A stretch of 42,147 nt of DNA, taken from Candidatus Acidianus copahuensis (lineage in GTDB: Archaea > Thermoproteota > Thermoprotei_A > Sulfolobales > Sulfolobaceae). The DNA is taken from NCBI RefSeq assembly GCF_000632495.1, contig NZ_JFZT01000066.1:1-42147 (forward strand), read 5' to 3'. This document shows, piece after piece, positions 10,691 to 18,309 of the stretch. Both the position numbers and the translations under genes were made by a program. Numbering within the stretch: the first letter of the stretch is position 1; each line of letters starts with the position of its first letter. The notes below the pieces were generated by a model. That model was not told the origin of the DNA. It was given only the letters and a program-made list of their open reading frames with translations, and made no database searches.

Positions 10691-10932
10691 GGATCTTTTT
10701 TCCCCTTTTCCTATTTACCCTACAAAGTTGGGTTCATGAAGAGGGATGAGAGGTAGAAGGTCCTTGATCACATCTGTAATCACCTTTCAAGTTTTAAGTT
10801 GCCCGTACCCTCCTGTTATGTCCCTAGTGGACTTGGCGAGGTAGTGATGCTATCTCTTGAACTCACCATCGTCAATTACTTTTAGTGAGTCTTGGATGAT
10901 CTAGTTCATGACTTCATATCAAGGTTAAGACG

Positions 10933-11000
10933 AAAGATGTTTATATCTTTTAAACTTTGCTTTGAAGGCAAATTTTGCAAATATAATAAGATACTTATAT
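10933..11000 (+). promoter_or_regulatory. Promoter and candidate operators upstream of the methanethiol-oxidase-like gene
   Basis: CTTATATA at about 10993-11000 sits about 28 bp before the ATG at 11024, the right distance for a leaderless Sulfolobales transcript. Two dyads lie just upstream: AAAGAT(6 nt)ATCTTT at 10933-10950 and GCAAA-T-TTTGC at 10968-10978. Their position beside the TATA box suits an operator. No regulator is assigned. Confidence 0.4.
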
Positions 11001-11023
11001 ATCGTATGTAAAGATAATTAAAT

Positions 11024-12400
11024 ATGGGCATCTCATTAAAATTAGATCCGACGTTTTATCCCTCAGCAAAGGAAGCAATGAAAGCTAAGCCTGAAGATCT
11101 GGCTTACGTAGCTTGTCTCTACGAGGGAACAGGCGTAAAGAAGCCTGATTTCATAGCCGTGGTAGACGTAAATCCAAGATCACCCACATACTCTAAAGTA
11201 ATAGGGAAAATTGATCTCCCTTACGTTGGTGATGAACTCCATCACTTTGGATGGAACGCCTGCAGTTCTAGTCTTTGTCCCAATGGTAAGCCAGGGTTAG
11301 AGAGAAGATATCTAGTTGTCCCAGGACTTAGGTCGTCTAGAATATACATAATTGACGTAAAGGAAAACCCTACGAATCCAAGGATAGTTAAGGTAATAGA
11401 ACCTGAAGAAGTAAAGGAAAAGACAGGATATACTAGACTTCATACAGTTCACTGCGGGCCTGATGGGATATATATAAGCGCTTTTGGAAATACCGAGGGT
11501 GAAGGACCAGGGGGTATATTGATCTTGGATCACTATTCCTTCGAAGTACTGGGTAGGTGGGAGATAGATAGAGGAGACCAATACTTAGCATATGATTTTT
11601 GGTGGAATTTACCTAATGGATTTTTGGTTAGTAGTGAATGGGCCGTACCTAACACAATTGAGGATGGACTTAGAATTGAACATCTTAAAGATAGGTATGG
11701 AAATAGGATACACTTCTGGGATCTCAACAAGAGGAAGAAAATGCATTCACTTTCGTTAGGTGAAGAGAACAGAATGGCATTAGAATTGAGGCCCTTACAC
11801 GATCCTACTAAAATGATGGGCTTTATAAACATGGTAGTTAGTTTAAAGGACCTCAGCAGTTCTATATGGTTGTGGTTTAATGAAGAGGGAAAATGGAGAT
11901 CGGAAAAGGTCATAGAGATTCCTGCAGAGCCTGGAGAAGGATTGCCTGAGATATTAAAGCCTTTTAAGGTTATCCCTCCTCTCGTCACCGACATAGACGT
12001 GTCTCTAGACGATAAGTTTCTTTTCGTGAGTTGCTGGGGAACAGGAGAAGTGAGAAAGTATGATATTAGCAACCCGTTCAAACCCGTTTTAGTAGGTATC
12101 GTAAAATTAGGCGGTATAGGAAAGAAGGATTCAAACGCGCTAGGCTTAACACTTACTGGAGGTCCTCAAATGCTCGAGGTAAGCAGAGATGGAAAGAGAA
12201 TCTATGTAACAAATTCTCTATATAGTACATGGGATAATCAGTTTTATCCAGAAGGTTTAAGGGGATGGATGATAAAAATCGATTCAGATGAACGTTTTAA
12301 TATTGATAAGGACTTCTACGTAGATTTTGGTGATGCAAGATCTCATCAGACGAGGTTGAGGGGAGGAGATGCATCTTCCGACTCTTATTGCTATCCTTAG
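11024..12400 (+). CDS. mtoX: Methanethiol oxidase / selenium-binding protein 56 family
   Basis: 458 residues, the full length of the SBP56 (SELENBP1/MtoX) beta-propeller family. Conserved hallmarks are present: HHFGWNACSS near residue 73, RLHTVHCGPDGIY, VTDIDVSLDDKFLFVSCW, GGPQMLEVSRDGKRIYVTNS, and the family's C-terminal signature in the form RLRGGDASSDSYCYP, where many relatives have RYPGGDCTSDIW. Characterised members are copper-dependent and oxidise CH3SH with O2 to formaldehyde, H2S and H2O2; in an archaeon this is a homology-based assignment. No signal peptide is visible. The start at 11024 fits a leaderless transcript. The following gene overlaps its 3' end by 32 bp, suggesting co-translation. 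Confidence 0.88.
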   Translation: MGISLKLDPTFYPSAKEAMKAKPEDLAYVACLYEGTGVKKPDFIAVVDVNPRSPTYSKVIGKIDLPYVGDELHHFGWNACSSSLCPNGKPGLERRYLVVPGLRSSRIYIIDVKENPTNPRIVKVIEPEEVKEKTGYTRLHTVHCGPDGIYISAFGNTEGEGPGGILILDHYSFEVLGRWEIDRGDQYLAYDFWWNLPNGFLVSSEWAVPNTIEDGLRIEHLKDRYGNRIHFWDLNKRKKMHSLSLGEENRMALELRPLHDPTKMMGFINMVVSLKDLSSSIWLWFNEEGKWRSEKVIEIPAEPGEGLPEILKPFKVIPPLVTDIDVSLDDKFLFVSCWGTGEVRKYDISNPFKPVLVGIVKLGGIGKKDSNALGLTLTGGPQMLEVSRDGKRIYVTNSLYSTWDNQFYPEGLRGWMIKIDSDERFNIDKDFYVDFGDARSHQTRLRGGDASSDSYCYP

Positions 12401-12893
12401 CTCTGGGATGATAGATGGAATTGACGTTTATAAGGGAGGACTTTTTTCCCTATATTTCAAGAGAGTTGGTGATGAATTTAGAGCGTTAATCTCTCCATTA
12501 TTCTATACTTTAATGGAATGTCTCCCTTGCGTAGTAGCGTTTTGGCTATGGAACGATTTTTCAAGGCCTGAGATCATAATTTTGTCTGGAACTCTCTTAA
12601 GTTATGCAATAATGAGAATACCAGTGGATAAGTATATTCACTATGTAGGAGATGTTAAGCCTACACTGAGAGGGCTAGCGAAGTGGTCATGGGTTAACTC
12701 CCTTTTGTGCATGGACTTTATCCCTCCAGTGATCTTTCTTCTCATTGGGAAGGGCTATTTTCTTGCATTTTTAATTGGAAATATTACGTTTAGGTATTTA
12801 GCATATAAGATTAACGTTCGCATACTTAGGATAAACTTTAGCGCATTATTTTCGCTAATAATAGCAATTACAGCAGTAATCATACTCTTTTAA
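12369..12893 (+). CDS. Hypothetical membrane protein, partner of the MtoX-like gene
   Basis: 174 residues with about four or five hydrophobic helices separated by short basic loops; I do not recognise the family. The start at 12369 overlaps the end of the MtoX-like gene by 32 bp and is preceded by TGAGG at 12357-12361, a good match to the archaeal 16S 3' end at 7-nt spacing. An ATG at 12408 just after the upstream stop is an alternative but has no such site. Tight coupling suggests a role with the oxidase, such as substrate entry, copper delivery or electron transfer, but nothing in the sequence proves this. CLPC (about residues 51-54) is the only Cys pair. Confidence 0.7.
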   Translation: MHLPTLIAILSSGMIDGIDVYKGGLFSLYFKRVGDEFRALISPLFYTLMECLPCVVAFWLWNDFSRPEIIILSGTLLSYAIMRIPVDKYIHYVGDVKPTLRGLAKWSWVNSLLCMDFIPPVIFLLIGKGYFLAFLIGNITFRYLAYKINVRILRINFSALFSLIIAITAVIILF

Positions 12894-12925
12894 GAGGGTT
12901 AAGCGTACATTATAAGGCGAAATAC

Positions 12926-13117
12926 TTGTTGTTCGATCTCAGGTTTCTCAACCAGATCGTTGCTAAATGGGAGAAAGCAACTTCTCGAGAATCAAGATTT
13001 TCACATTATGTAGAGAAGTTGAAGAAACGAAATGAGGATAGTAGTGTAACCATAATTCTCGTACATAAAACATCACTAGATATAGTTATCTCTTATACTA
13101 AACCAAAACGTGGTTAA
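12926..13117 (+). CDS. Doubtful short ORF
   Basis: A 63-residue TTG-start frame, basic and without recognisable family. Its amphipathic first half (RFSHYVEKLKKRN) loosely recalls the helical region before the catalytic Glu of TnpB, so it may be another mobile-element scrap rather than a gene. There is no clear ribosome binding site. Confidence 0.2.
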   Translation: MLFDLRFLNQIVAKWEKATSRESRFSHYVEKLKKRNEDSSVTIILVHKTSLDIVISYTKPKRG

Positions 13118-13566
13118 GTTCTTGAAGTATGTACAGGATTTACTTCTGGTCCCTTCACTTTTATTTGTTATCTATATATCAAAAAAATCTTAGCGATCTT
13201 CTTAATCTTACGTTGTCTTACTCTATACTGTTTATCACTAGAGGACTTTAGGTTGTTCAGCGTATTTTAGTCCTTCTAAGACTTTTTCCTTACCCATACC
13301 TTCAAGAATAGCACAACTACCTCCAGTATGGTTCAAGGACCCGGAACAACGGCGCGAGGATCTATGTATAATCCCGCATCTTTGTGCAGTGCATGTCGTC
13401 AGTGTGAGAATCGTCGTAAAGATTTCTCTATCTACTGCAAAAATCTTTACCTACTCTAGTGCCTGAAAAAGTTTCACGAATTTATCATGTCTTACTACTA
13501 AAAACGGTAGTTTTCTGCTTTTATTATTTATTTAAAGATAAAATTAATATATATCCTATTATAATA
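13118..13566. other. Intergenic, holds copy A of a dispersed repeat
   Basis: No intact gene. The main content is the 123-bp copy A (13230-13352). On the minus strand copy A has an open stretch reading RRCSGSLNHTGGSCAILEG and continuing to a stop near 13243, possibly the decayed end of a transposon gene. Confidence 0.5.
13230..13352 (-). repeat. Dispersed repeat, copy A
   Basis: Aligns over its whole 123 bp with 17811-17933. Shared blocks include GACTTTAGGTTGT, CTACCTCCAGT, GGTTCAAGGA and CCGGAACAACGG, with about one base in four or five differing. Copy A is open on the minus strand for about 37 codons; copy B is not, so both look like decayed copies of one mobile element. Which element is unknown. 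Confidence 0.7.
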
Positions 13567-14298
13567 CTATTTTGATAATTTAAATATATCAATTAAATTT
13601 ATATTAGAAATATCTTGCAAAATTTGCGGTATAGAAAGGTTATAGAATTGAGTTATAAGCCGGTCTTCAAGTAAATTTTTGATGATAATTTTCGCTTCAT
13701 GGAAAAGCTGAGTAAGGTTAGTGTTATTAGACTCCATCGATGTAAAGGTAGAGGGTTGAAAATTTCCAATATTTATCGCCATTATAGATATATTCCAATA
13801 ATATATGTAGAAAACTCCAGAGGCTGGAGATGCTATAACCATAAGTTCCATGGACGCTCCTGAAAGTATATGTGAAGAATTAATTAAGAAACCTACTGAT
13901 GAATATCCATATCCTATTTTCACTGATGGAATGTAAAGAGCTCCGTTCGAGTAAATTGTCTCAATTTGATTGCCTATAATGAGAGAAAGGGATGATAGAT
14001 GATAAGAAGAGAAATCTAAAGGTATTATGTAAAGAGAAAGGGGTCCAATATAATCTGTTATGTTAAAAATGGCAGGGCAATAAGTAGAAAGGGAAATTAC
14101 TGTAGAAGAAACGTTATTTGCTGAGTTAATCTGGTCGTTAATATATAGGACATTACCGTAGTTAAAGGGTTCCGCCTTTATTATATAAGTTGAACTTATA
14201 CTCGTATAGTTACTAGAAAAGTAAATTACATCGGAATAAGTTTGCAAGGAAATCAAAAGGAATATCAGTAGTAAGGGCAGCAGTCTCACATTTTTCAT
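13567..14298 (-). CDS. Secreted or membrane-anchored protein of unknown function
   Basis: 243 residues with a hydrophobic N-terminal signal or anchor (residues 5-20) preceded by KNVR. The rest is Ser/Thr/Asn/Tyr/Ile-rich and beta-like. At least eight N-x-S/T sequons (for example NYT, NIT, NNT, NLT, NLS) fit a heavily N-glycosylated outer-surface protein, as is usual in Sulfolobales. No catalytic motif or Cys pair is visible. A TATA-like AGATATATAAAC lies about 25 bp upstream of the ATG at 14298. It appears monocistronic. Confidence 0.75.
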   Translation of the reverse strand: MKNVRLLPLLLIFLLISLQTYSDVIYFSSNYTSISSTYIIKAEPFNYGNVLYINDQINSANNVSSTVISLSTYCPAIFNITDYIGPLSLYIIPLDFSSYHLSSLSLIIGNQIETIYSNGALYIPSVKIGYGYSSVGFLINSSHILSGASMELMVIASPASGVFYIYYWNISIMAINIGNFQPSTFTSMESNNTNLTQLFHEAKIIIKNLLEDRLITQFYNLSIPQILQDISNINLIDIFKLSK

Positions 14299-14404
14299 GA
14301 ATTATGTTTATATATCTAGAGTTAAGTAGTTAACTATATAGTTCTAAGCCTTGGAAAGATCATTTAACTAATTCTTAGATAGACGTATGTAATCAGAAAG
14401 TCCT

Positions 14405-14592
14405 TTTTGTTGTATTTCCATTCTAGTTAATCCCACATATACTTCAAGGACCTGTCTACTTTGTGGTTACGTAAAAAGGGAAATTCCTCTCTCATATAGG
14501 TCTTTCGTCTGTAAAGGTGATGTTATAATGCAGATCGTGATCTAGTTGGTTCTCTTAACGTTTTGTTAGCGAAGAGTAAAAACTACCTTTGA
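14405..14592 (+). pseudogene. TnpB (IS200/IS605 OrfB) C-terminal relic with frameshift
   Basis: From 14426 the plus strand reads VNPTYTSRTCLLCGYVKRE and goes on to SYRSFVCK. This is the TnpB zinc finger with TSRTCxxCG. After a one-base loss near 14516-14525 the frame shifts and 14530-14592 reads ADRDLVGSLNVLLAKSKNYL then stop, which is the RuvC-III motif with its catalytic Asp. The CxxCGY preceding it is damaged by the frameshift. Nothing upstream of 14400 encodes the RuvC I/II core, so the gene is dead. It is the best preserved TnpB trace in the window and anchors recognition of the other relics. Confidence 0.8.
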
Positions 14593-14690
14593 TCCCGTTG
14601 AGTTGACCTCCCTACCTTGACAAAACCAAGGCAAGAGTTAACGAGGAAGCAGAAAGCCCTGACCTTCATATCAGGGTAGTTCATAGTTTA
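14593..14690 (+). mobile_element. IS605-type right end with terminal hairpin
   Basis: Directly downstream of the tnpB relic stop. GAAGC at about 14646 is followed by a hairpin, CCCTGA (14657-14662), loop CCTTCATA, TCAGGG (14671-14676), then TAGTTCAT. Subterminal hairpins followed by GTAGTTCA-like sequence are typical of right ends of archaeal TnpB elements. In active elements this region also forms the 3' end of the guide (omega/re) RNA. Related relics lie at 9241, 15880 and 39451. Confidence 0.65.
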
Positions 14691-14793
14691 AACCATTGTT
14701 AATCTTGACTTACTCATATTTGTTCCTATTAATTACTAATTTTGGTCACTGTTCATATTATCATTTAGAATTCTTAAAATTTCTATTTTTGTC

Positions 14794-15354
14794 CTAAGTC
14801 TTCTTAATGAGTTTAACTGCTGTACCATAAGCTATTATCTCATCCATACTCTGGGCTATATCGTTACTATCAAAGTAAACCTGGATAACAGCATCCGCAC
14901 CCAAGTTTTTTGCCCTATAAGCCATTCTCATTAGAGCTTGTTCCCTCGCATTTTCAGCAAGTTCAACGTACTCATTTATCTCTCCCCCAAAAATGCTTCT
15001 AATACCTGCTGCAATGTTCCCTCCTAATCCTCTACTCCTAACTGTTATCCCAGCAACAACTCCGATAATCTCAGATACTTCATAACCTGGAACGTAATTA
15101 GTTGTTGATATAATCAAGCCGTAGTTGTTATAGTGCCATTGCCCTGAGTATGAACCAAAAGGGTTTTGATTCATCTGTTGAGGTTGGTAGTTATATCCTT
15201 GTCTATTTGTTTGAGCTGAGTCTGGTTGGTACGGTTGTTGAGGCCCAGCATAATTCTGCTGACTAGACGCACTATCAAGTTTATATCCACATTTCGCGCA
15301 AAATATAGAACCATCAGGATTTATATATCCACATCTAGCACAGACTATTCCCAT
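14794..15354 (-). CDS. Zinc-ribbon protein with C-terminal YbjQ/DUF74 domain
   Basis: 186 residues. A double-CxxC ribbon (Cys5, 8, 19, 22) leads into a Gln/Tyr/Pro-rich low-complexity linker (about 27-75). A YbjQ-type domain follows (about 78-186): TTNYVPGYEVSEIIGVVAG, then ENAREQALMRMAYRAKNLGADAVI and a terminal GTAVKL. YbjQ domains form pentameric rings; a heavy-metal role has been suggested for them but is not established. It shares its ribbon style with the membrane protein at 8248-8994. GAGGT lies 6-7 nt upstream of the ATG at 15354. Confidence 0.85.
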   Translation of the reverse strand: MGIVCARCGYINPDGSIFCAKCGYKLDSASSQQNYAGPQQPYQPDSAQTNRQGYNYQPQQMNQNPFGSYSGQWHYNNYGLIISTTNYVPGYEVSEIIGVVAGITVRSRGLGGNIAAGIRSIFGGEINEYVELAENAREQALMRMAYRAKNLGADAVIQVYFDSNDIAQSMDEIIAYGTAVKLIKKT

Positions 15355-15978
15355 AAATAAACCTCTATGGAGATTAATAAAAATTTATCTTCGTTATTAG
15401 GTCTCTTGAGTGCTTTTCAATATTTTTATTATCTTTTGTTTTTGTTTAGAGTTTAAGGGATTTTTGATTTACTAAAAGTTGATTGTTAGTTTTACTGTAT
15501 TTTTGCGTTATCTTGTGTATTGATAAGCTTGTATGGATTTCAATTACTTCACTGGATTTTTATCATATTCTCTTAATCCCAATGTTTGAATCTATTTTTA
15601 TAAATATATCACATTTCATCATATTTTAAGGTAAATTATTTTATCAGAGGTATTTTATTCAACGTTCTTGCTATTCTTGGTTCAGATAAGGTTACAAATG
15701 CTTTAGTCCTACTCCCTTATTTAAACTGGTTAGATTTCTCTTTGAATTGTTTTCTCCTCTCATAACTTTAAGGTCGTACTTTATATAGGTGGGTTAAAGA
15801 GGAAGACTACCATAAAGTAACTTACAATTCGAACTTGTTTCCTTCAACATCCGGTTCTGGCTAGAAACCGCCCCAATCCTGAGTTTTTCCTACTTTGGCA
15901 AGATGAGAATTAACTGTGAGGAAATAATATCTACAGAAAGATTTAGGTAGTTCACCTAGTTTTAAACTTTAGCTAGGA
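15355..15978. other. Intergenic, with one IS605-type right-end relic
   Basis: A 624-bp gap, T-rich on the plus strand in its first half, with no coding fragment recognised. 15880-15957 carries a right-end-like relic (separate entry). The remainder shows nothing identifiable. Confidence 0.5.
15880..15957 (+). mobile_element. Relic of an IS200/IS605-type right end
   Basis: The block order GAGTTTTTCCTACTTTGGCAA, GAATTAACTGTGAGGAA, ACAGAAAG, then GGTAGTTCACC follows that of the right end at 14605-14690. The terminal hairpin is mostly gone. No frame is attached. Confidence 0.35.
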
Positions 15979-17415
15979 TTATTGCCCTGATAGCTTAATC
16001 TCATTGGTTGGCATAATTTCTTTGATCTTCGTGGCTAGGATTATCACTGCTAAAACTGTTATTGCTGCTATAAAAAAGGAATACTCAAATGAATATCTCG
16101 ATGGAATAAAAGTAAATATTGGTATCTGATTATACATGTAGACTAAAAGGGGAGTTTTGAACGTATCTTCAAGCGAACCTGCAACTATAGGACCTATTGC
16201 GTTCCCCATCAGTCTCATTGCCGTGTTTGTTCCAGTTATTGTGGCCATTCTCCTCTTGGAAGAAGATGCTACGAGTAGAGTTACTCTAGTAACGTTCATT
16301 CCAGCTACAAAGAGAAGCGTAAAGATCAGAATTGTCATTAGTTCATCAACGCTTATATCTAAAGTAACTACTGACGCTAAGATCAAGATTGTAATAAGGG
16401 AAAGAACAGAGGCTGAAATTATTATCTTTTTATATCCAATAACTTGAACTAGCTTACCGAAGAGGGGACCTCCTACAAGCATTACTAACGCTATAGGGGC
16501 TAAAGTTAATCCAGTCTCAAAAATTGTCATACCATATCCCACTGGCTTAGGTAATTCAAAGAGAAAAATTAAGGATTGGAAGGTTAGGAACAATCCAAAT
16601 CCAGTAACGAAAGACGAGAGAAGCGGGACCGCTATATTAGGATTCTTAAAATCATCCGGATCTATTAGAGGTGTGCTAACTTTGCCTATGTGTCTTACAA
16701 ACATAAAAAGGGAAATAAAACTTATAATTAACGTTAAAATAAAGGGGATGGAAGTCCAACCCCAATTTGGCGCTTCCGTTACACCGATTCCGAAGACTAG
16801 GAATCCTAATGAAAGGAGGAACAACCCCATTATGTCAATTTTACTTCCTTTGTTCAAATAAGACGAAGAGGGAAGCACTTTGTATGCTATGATTGAGACT
16901 ATTATTAGAAAAGGAATGGCTGTCTGATACGCGACTTCCCAGCTAAAGAACTGGGCTATGTAGCTACCTATCGGAAGGGCTATTGCTGCACCTACAGCGA
17001 AAGTTGAGGCAATAATACCTTGAGCTATAGGAAGTTCCCTATCCGATAACTTCTCCCTTAATAGCGTGTAAGACAATGGATTTATGCTAAGGCCAAGACC
17101 TTGTACTGTCCTTGCTAAAAGCAAGAGAGAAAAGTTAGGAGCAAATGAAGTGAACGAGACGCTTATGGTGTATACTATTAAGATATACATCAAAATGTTC
17201 TTCCTCCCTCTTGTGTCTGCAAGTTTTCCAAGTAAAGGAGCAAAGACCATTCCAGCTAACGTCTCAGAGGAGAGAATCCATGACGATTCAGCTTCAGTTA
17301 TATCAAACTGTTTCTCTATTTTTGGCAGAGAGGGTAACACAACCATTTCAACATACATGGTTAAAATTGATATACCGGCCAAGACAGCAACGTACCTGTA
17401 GAAGTCGCGTTGCAT
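15979..17415 (-). CDS. MFS transporter, drug:H+ antiporter type
   Basis: A 478-residue polytopic membrane protein with about 12-14 hydrophobic helices. Motif A appears as GKLADTRGRKN at about residues 62-72 between helices 2 and 3, and VQGLGLSINPLSYTLLRE has the feel of the motif B/C region of the DHA2-type efflux pumps. The long C-terminal half and overall length also favour the 14-helix DHA2 group. The substrate cannot be read from sequence. A TATA-like CTTATAATG lies about 30 bp upstream of the ATG, giving a leaderless mRNA. It is monocistronic. Confidence 0.88.
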   Translation of the reverse strand: MQRDFYRYVAVLAGISILTMYVEMVVLPSLPKIEKQFDITEAESSWILSSETLAGMVFAPLLGKLADTRGRKNILMYILIVYTISVSFTSFAPNFSLLLLARTVQGLGLSINPLSYTLLREKLSDRELPIAQGIIASTFAVGAAIALPIGSYIAQFFSWEVAYQTAIPFLIIVSIIAYKVLPSSSYLNKGSKIDIMGLFLLSLGFLVFGIGVTEAPNWGWTSIPFILTLIISFISLFMFVRHIGKVSTPLIDPDDFKNPNIAVPLLSSFVTGFGLFLTFQSLIFLFELPKPVGYGMTIFETGLTLAPIALVMLVGGPLFGKLVQVIGYKKIIISASVLSLITILILASVVTLDISVDELMTILIFTLLFVAGMNVTRVTLLVASSSKRRMATITGTNTAMRLMGNAIGPIVAGSLEDTFKTPLLVYMYNQIPIFTFIPSRYSFEYSFFIAAITVLAVIILATKIKEIMPTNEIKLSGQ

Positions 17416-17577
17416 ATAGATATATCTATTTGATTCATTATAAGAGATTTACTGTACTTTCAATTCTTCTATGATTCGAATAATTTGGTTAAGAATAAAA
17501 GATTTGTCAATAGAAATAGTGAGTGCTTGTTTTGGAATATGTTATTACAGTAGTAGTTCTATGAGGATATTTGTTAG

Positions 17578-17760
17578 TGAATTACCGACCTTTCAGTCTA
17601 TCTTAGTGGCTTATCCTCAGACTCTATCCCATAACTGCGGAGGTCTCCCTCAAGGGACTATTTCAGTAAAGTCCTTGCTATGTAGAAGTTACGGAGGTAT
17701 TGGAGACCATAGCTTAAGTTCCCCATTCCTTAGGTACCACTCAGTGAGACATATTCTCTA
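17578..17760 (-). mobile_element. Possible IS200/IS605 tail relic
   Basis: On the minus strand the segment ends with GACTGAAAGGTCGGTAATTC (17580-17600), close to the CAGAAAGGTC...TAGTTC/TAATTC ends at 9241 and 39451. Upstream on the same strand are open codons reading YGLQYLRNFYIARTLLK, stop, then SLEGDLRSYGIESEDKPLR. This could be a decayed C-terminal tail of a transposon protein; the assignment rests mainly on the end sequence. Confidence 0.3.
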
Positions 17761-17810
17761 ATTAGTATCAAAAAAGTAAGGAATTAATGTTCTATAAGAT
17801 GTTATTTATC

Positions 17811-17933
17811 GTTTGTCCCTAGATGACTTTAGGTTGTCTAGGGTACTTTGGTCCTCTAGGACTTGTCCCCCATCCTCATTTTCATTGGTAGTACGACTAC
17901 CTCCAGTGTAGGTTCAAGGATCCGGAACAACGG
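17811..17933 (-). repeat. Dispersed repeat, copy B
   Basis: The partner of 13230-13352. Shared blocks: GACTTTAGGTTGT, CTACCTCCAGTGTA (CTACCTCCAGTATG in A), GGTTCAAGGA, CCGGAACAACGG. On the minus strand it is interrupted by stops in the frame that is open in copy A. Confidence 0.7.
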
Positions 17934-18309
17934 TATATTCCCCTCAGACATATATCAACCTTTACCTTTGAGCATGTACAATATCAGCTTTTGGTTTATC
18001 ATAAAAATGATTAGCATTAAGAGCTATTTGTTAACCTAGAATCTGAAACCGCTTCACTACCCATCCTACTCTTTCACCCCATCAAAACCTTTGAGATAAA
18101 TCGTAAGGAGTTAACTAGAATCTGGGGGAATAAGATTTTTTATTATATATTTAGTTTTTTTCTAAATCTCTACTAAATTCCTCGAGCTTGGTCTCTTTAA
18201 AGTGTACTCTATATTGTTATATCAATGCTATATATAAAGTACGTGTTTACATTCCTTTCATTAAAACGACTAAGGACATATTTTTAAACTACTGATGAAT
18301 AAAAACCTA

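Larger units (their letters stand above)
10177..11023. other. Intergenic region with a TnpB relic and the mtoX promoter
   Basis: An 850-bp gap. An open frame at 10262-10756 contains a decayed TnpB zinc-finger segment at its end (separate entry); its first part is not recognised. After 10756 I see no coding signal until the promoter of the next gene: a TATA-like CTTATATA at about 10993-11000. Confidence 0.5.
14299..14793. other. Intergenic, mostly TnpB relic and its right end
   Basis: The first 60 bp hold the promoter of the minus-strand secreted protein. From about 14405 the rest is a TnpB C-terminal fragment and an IS605-type right end, given as separate entries. Confidence 0.6.
17416..18309. 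other. Intergenic, with repeat copy B and a minus-strand relic
   Basis: Contains copy B of the 123-bp repeat (17811-17933) and an IS605-like end on the minus strand near 17580 (separate entries). From 17934 to 18220 I see nothing coding. TATA-like elements at 18228-18238 (TATATATAAAG) and 18281-18288 (TTTTTAAA) precede the CARF regulator. Confidence 0.5.

Noticed and set aside
11533..12081. 182-codon minus-strand ORF opposite the methanethiol oxidase gene
   Set aside because: Long but antisense to a conserved family; composition is unlike a protein of its own.
13333..13352. GGTTCAAGGAC near CCGGAAC looked like a tRNA T-arm
   Set aside because: No acceptor, D or anticodon stem around it; it is part of the 123-bp dispersed repeat and recurs at 17911-17933 with changes that break pairing.
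16157..17401. Plus-strand ORFs across the MFS gene
   Set aside because: Mirror frames of a membrane protein gene; Ile/Val/Thr-rich repeats reflect the antisense of hydrophobic helices.
17471..17761. 96-codon plus-strand ORF
   Set aside because: No promoter or RBS. The opposite strand better explains the DNA as a mobile-element tail.
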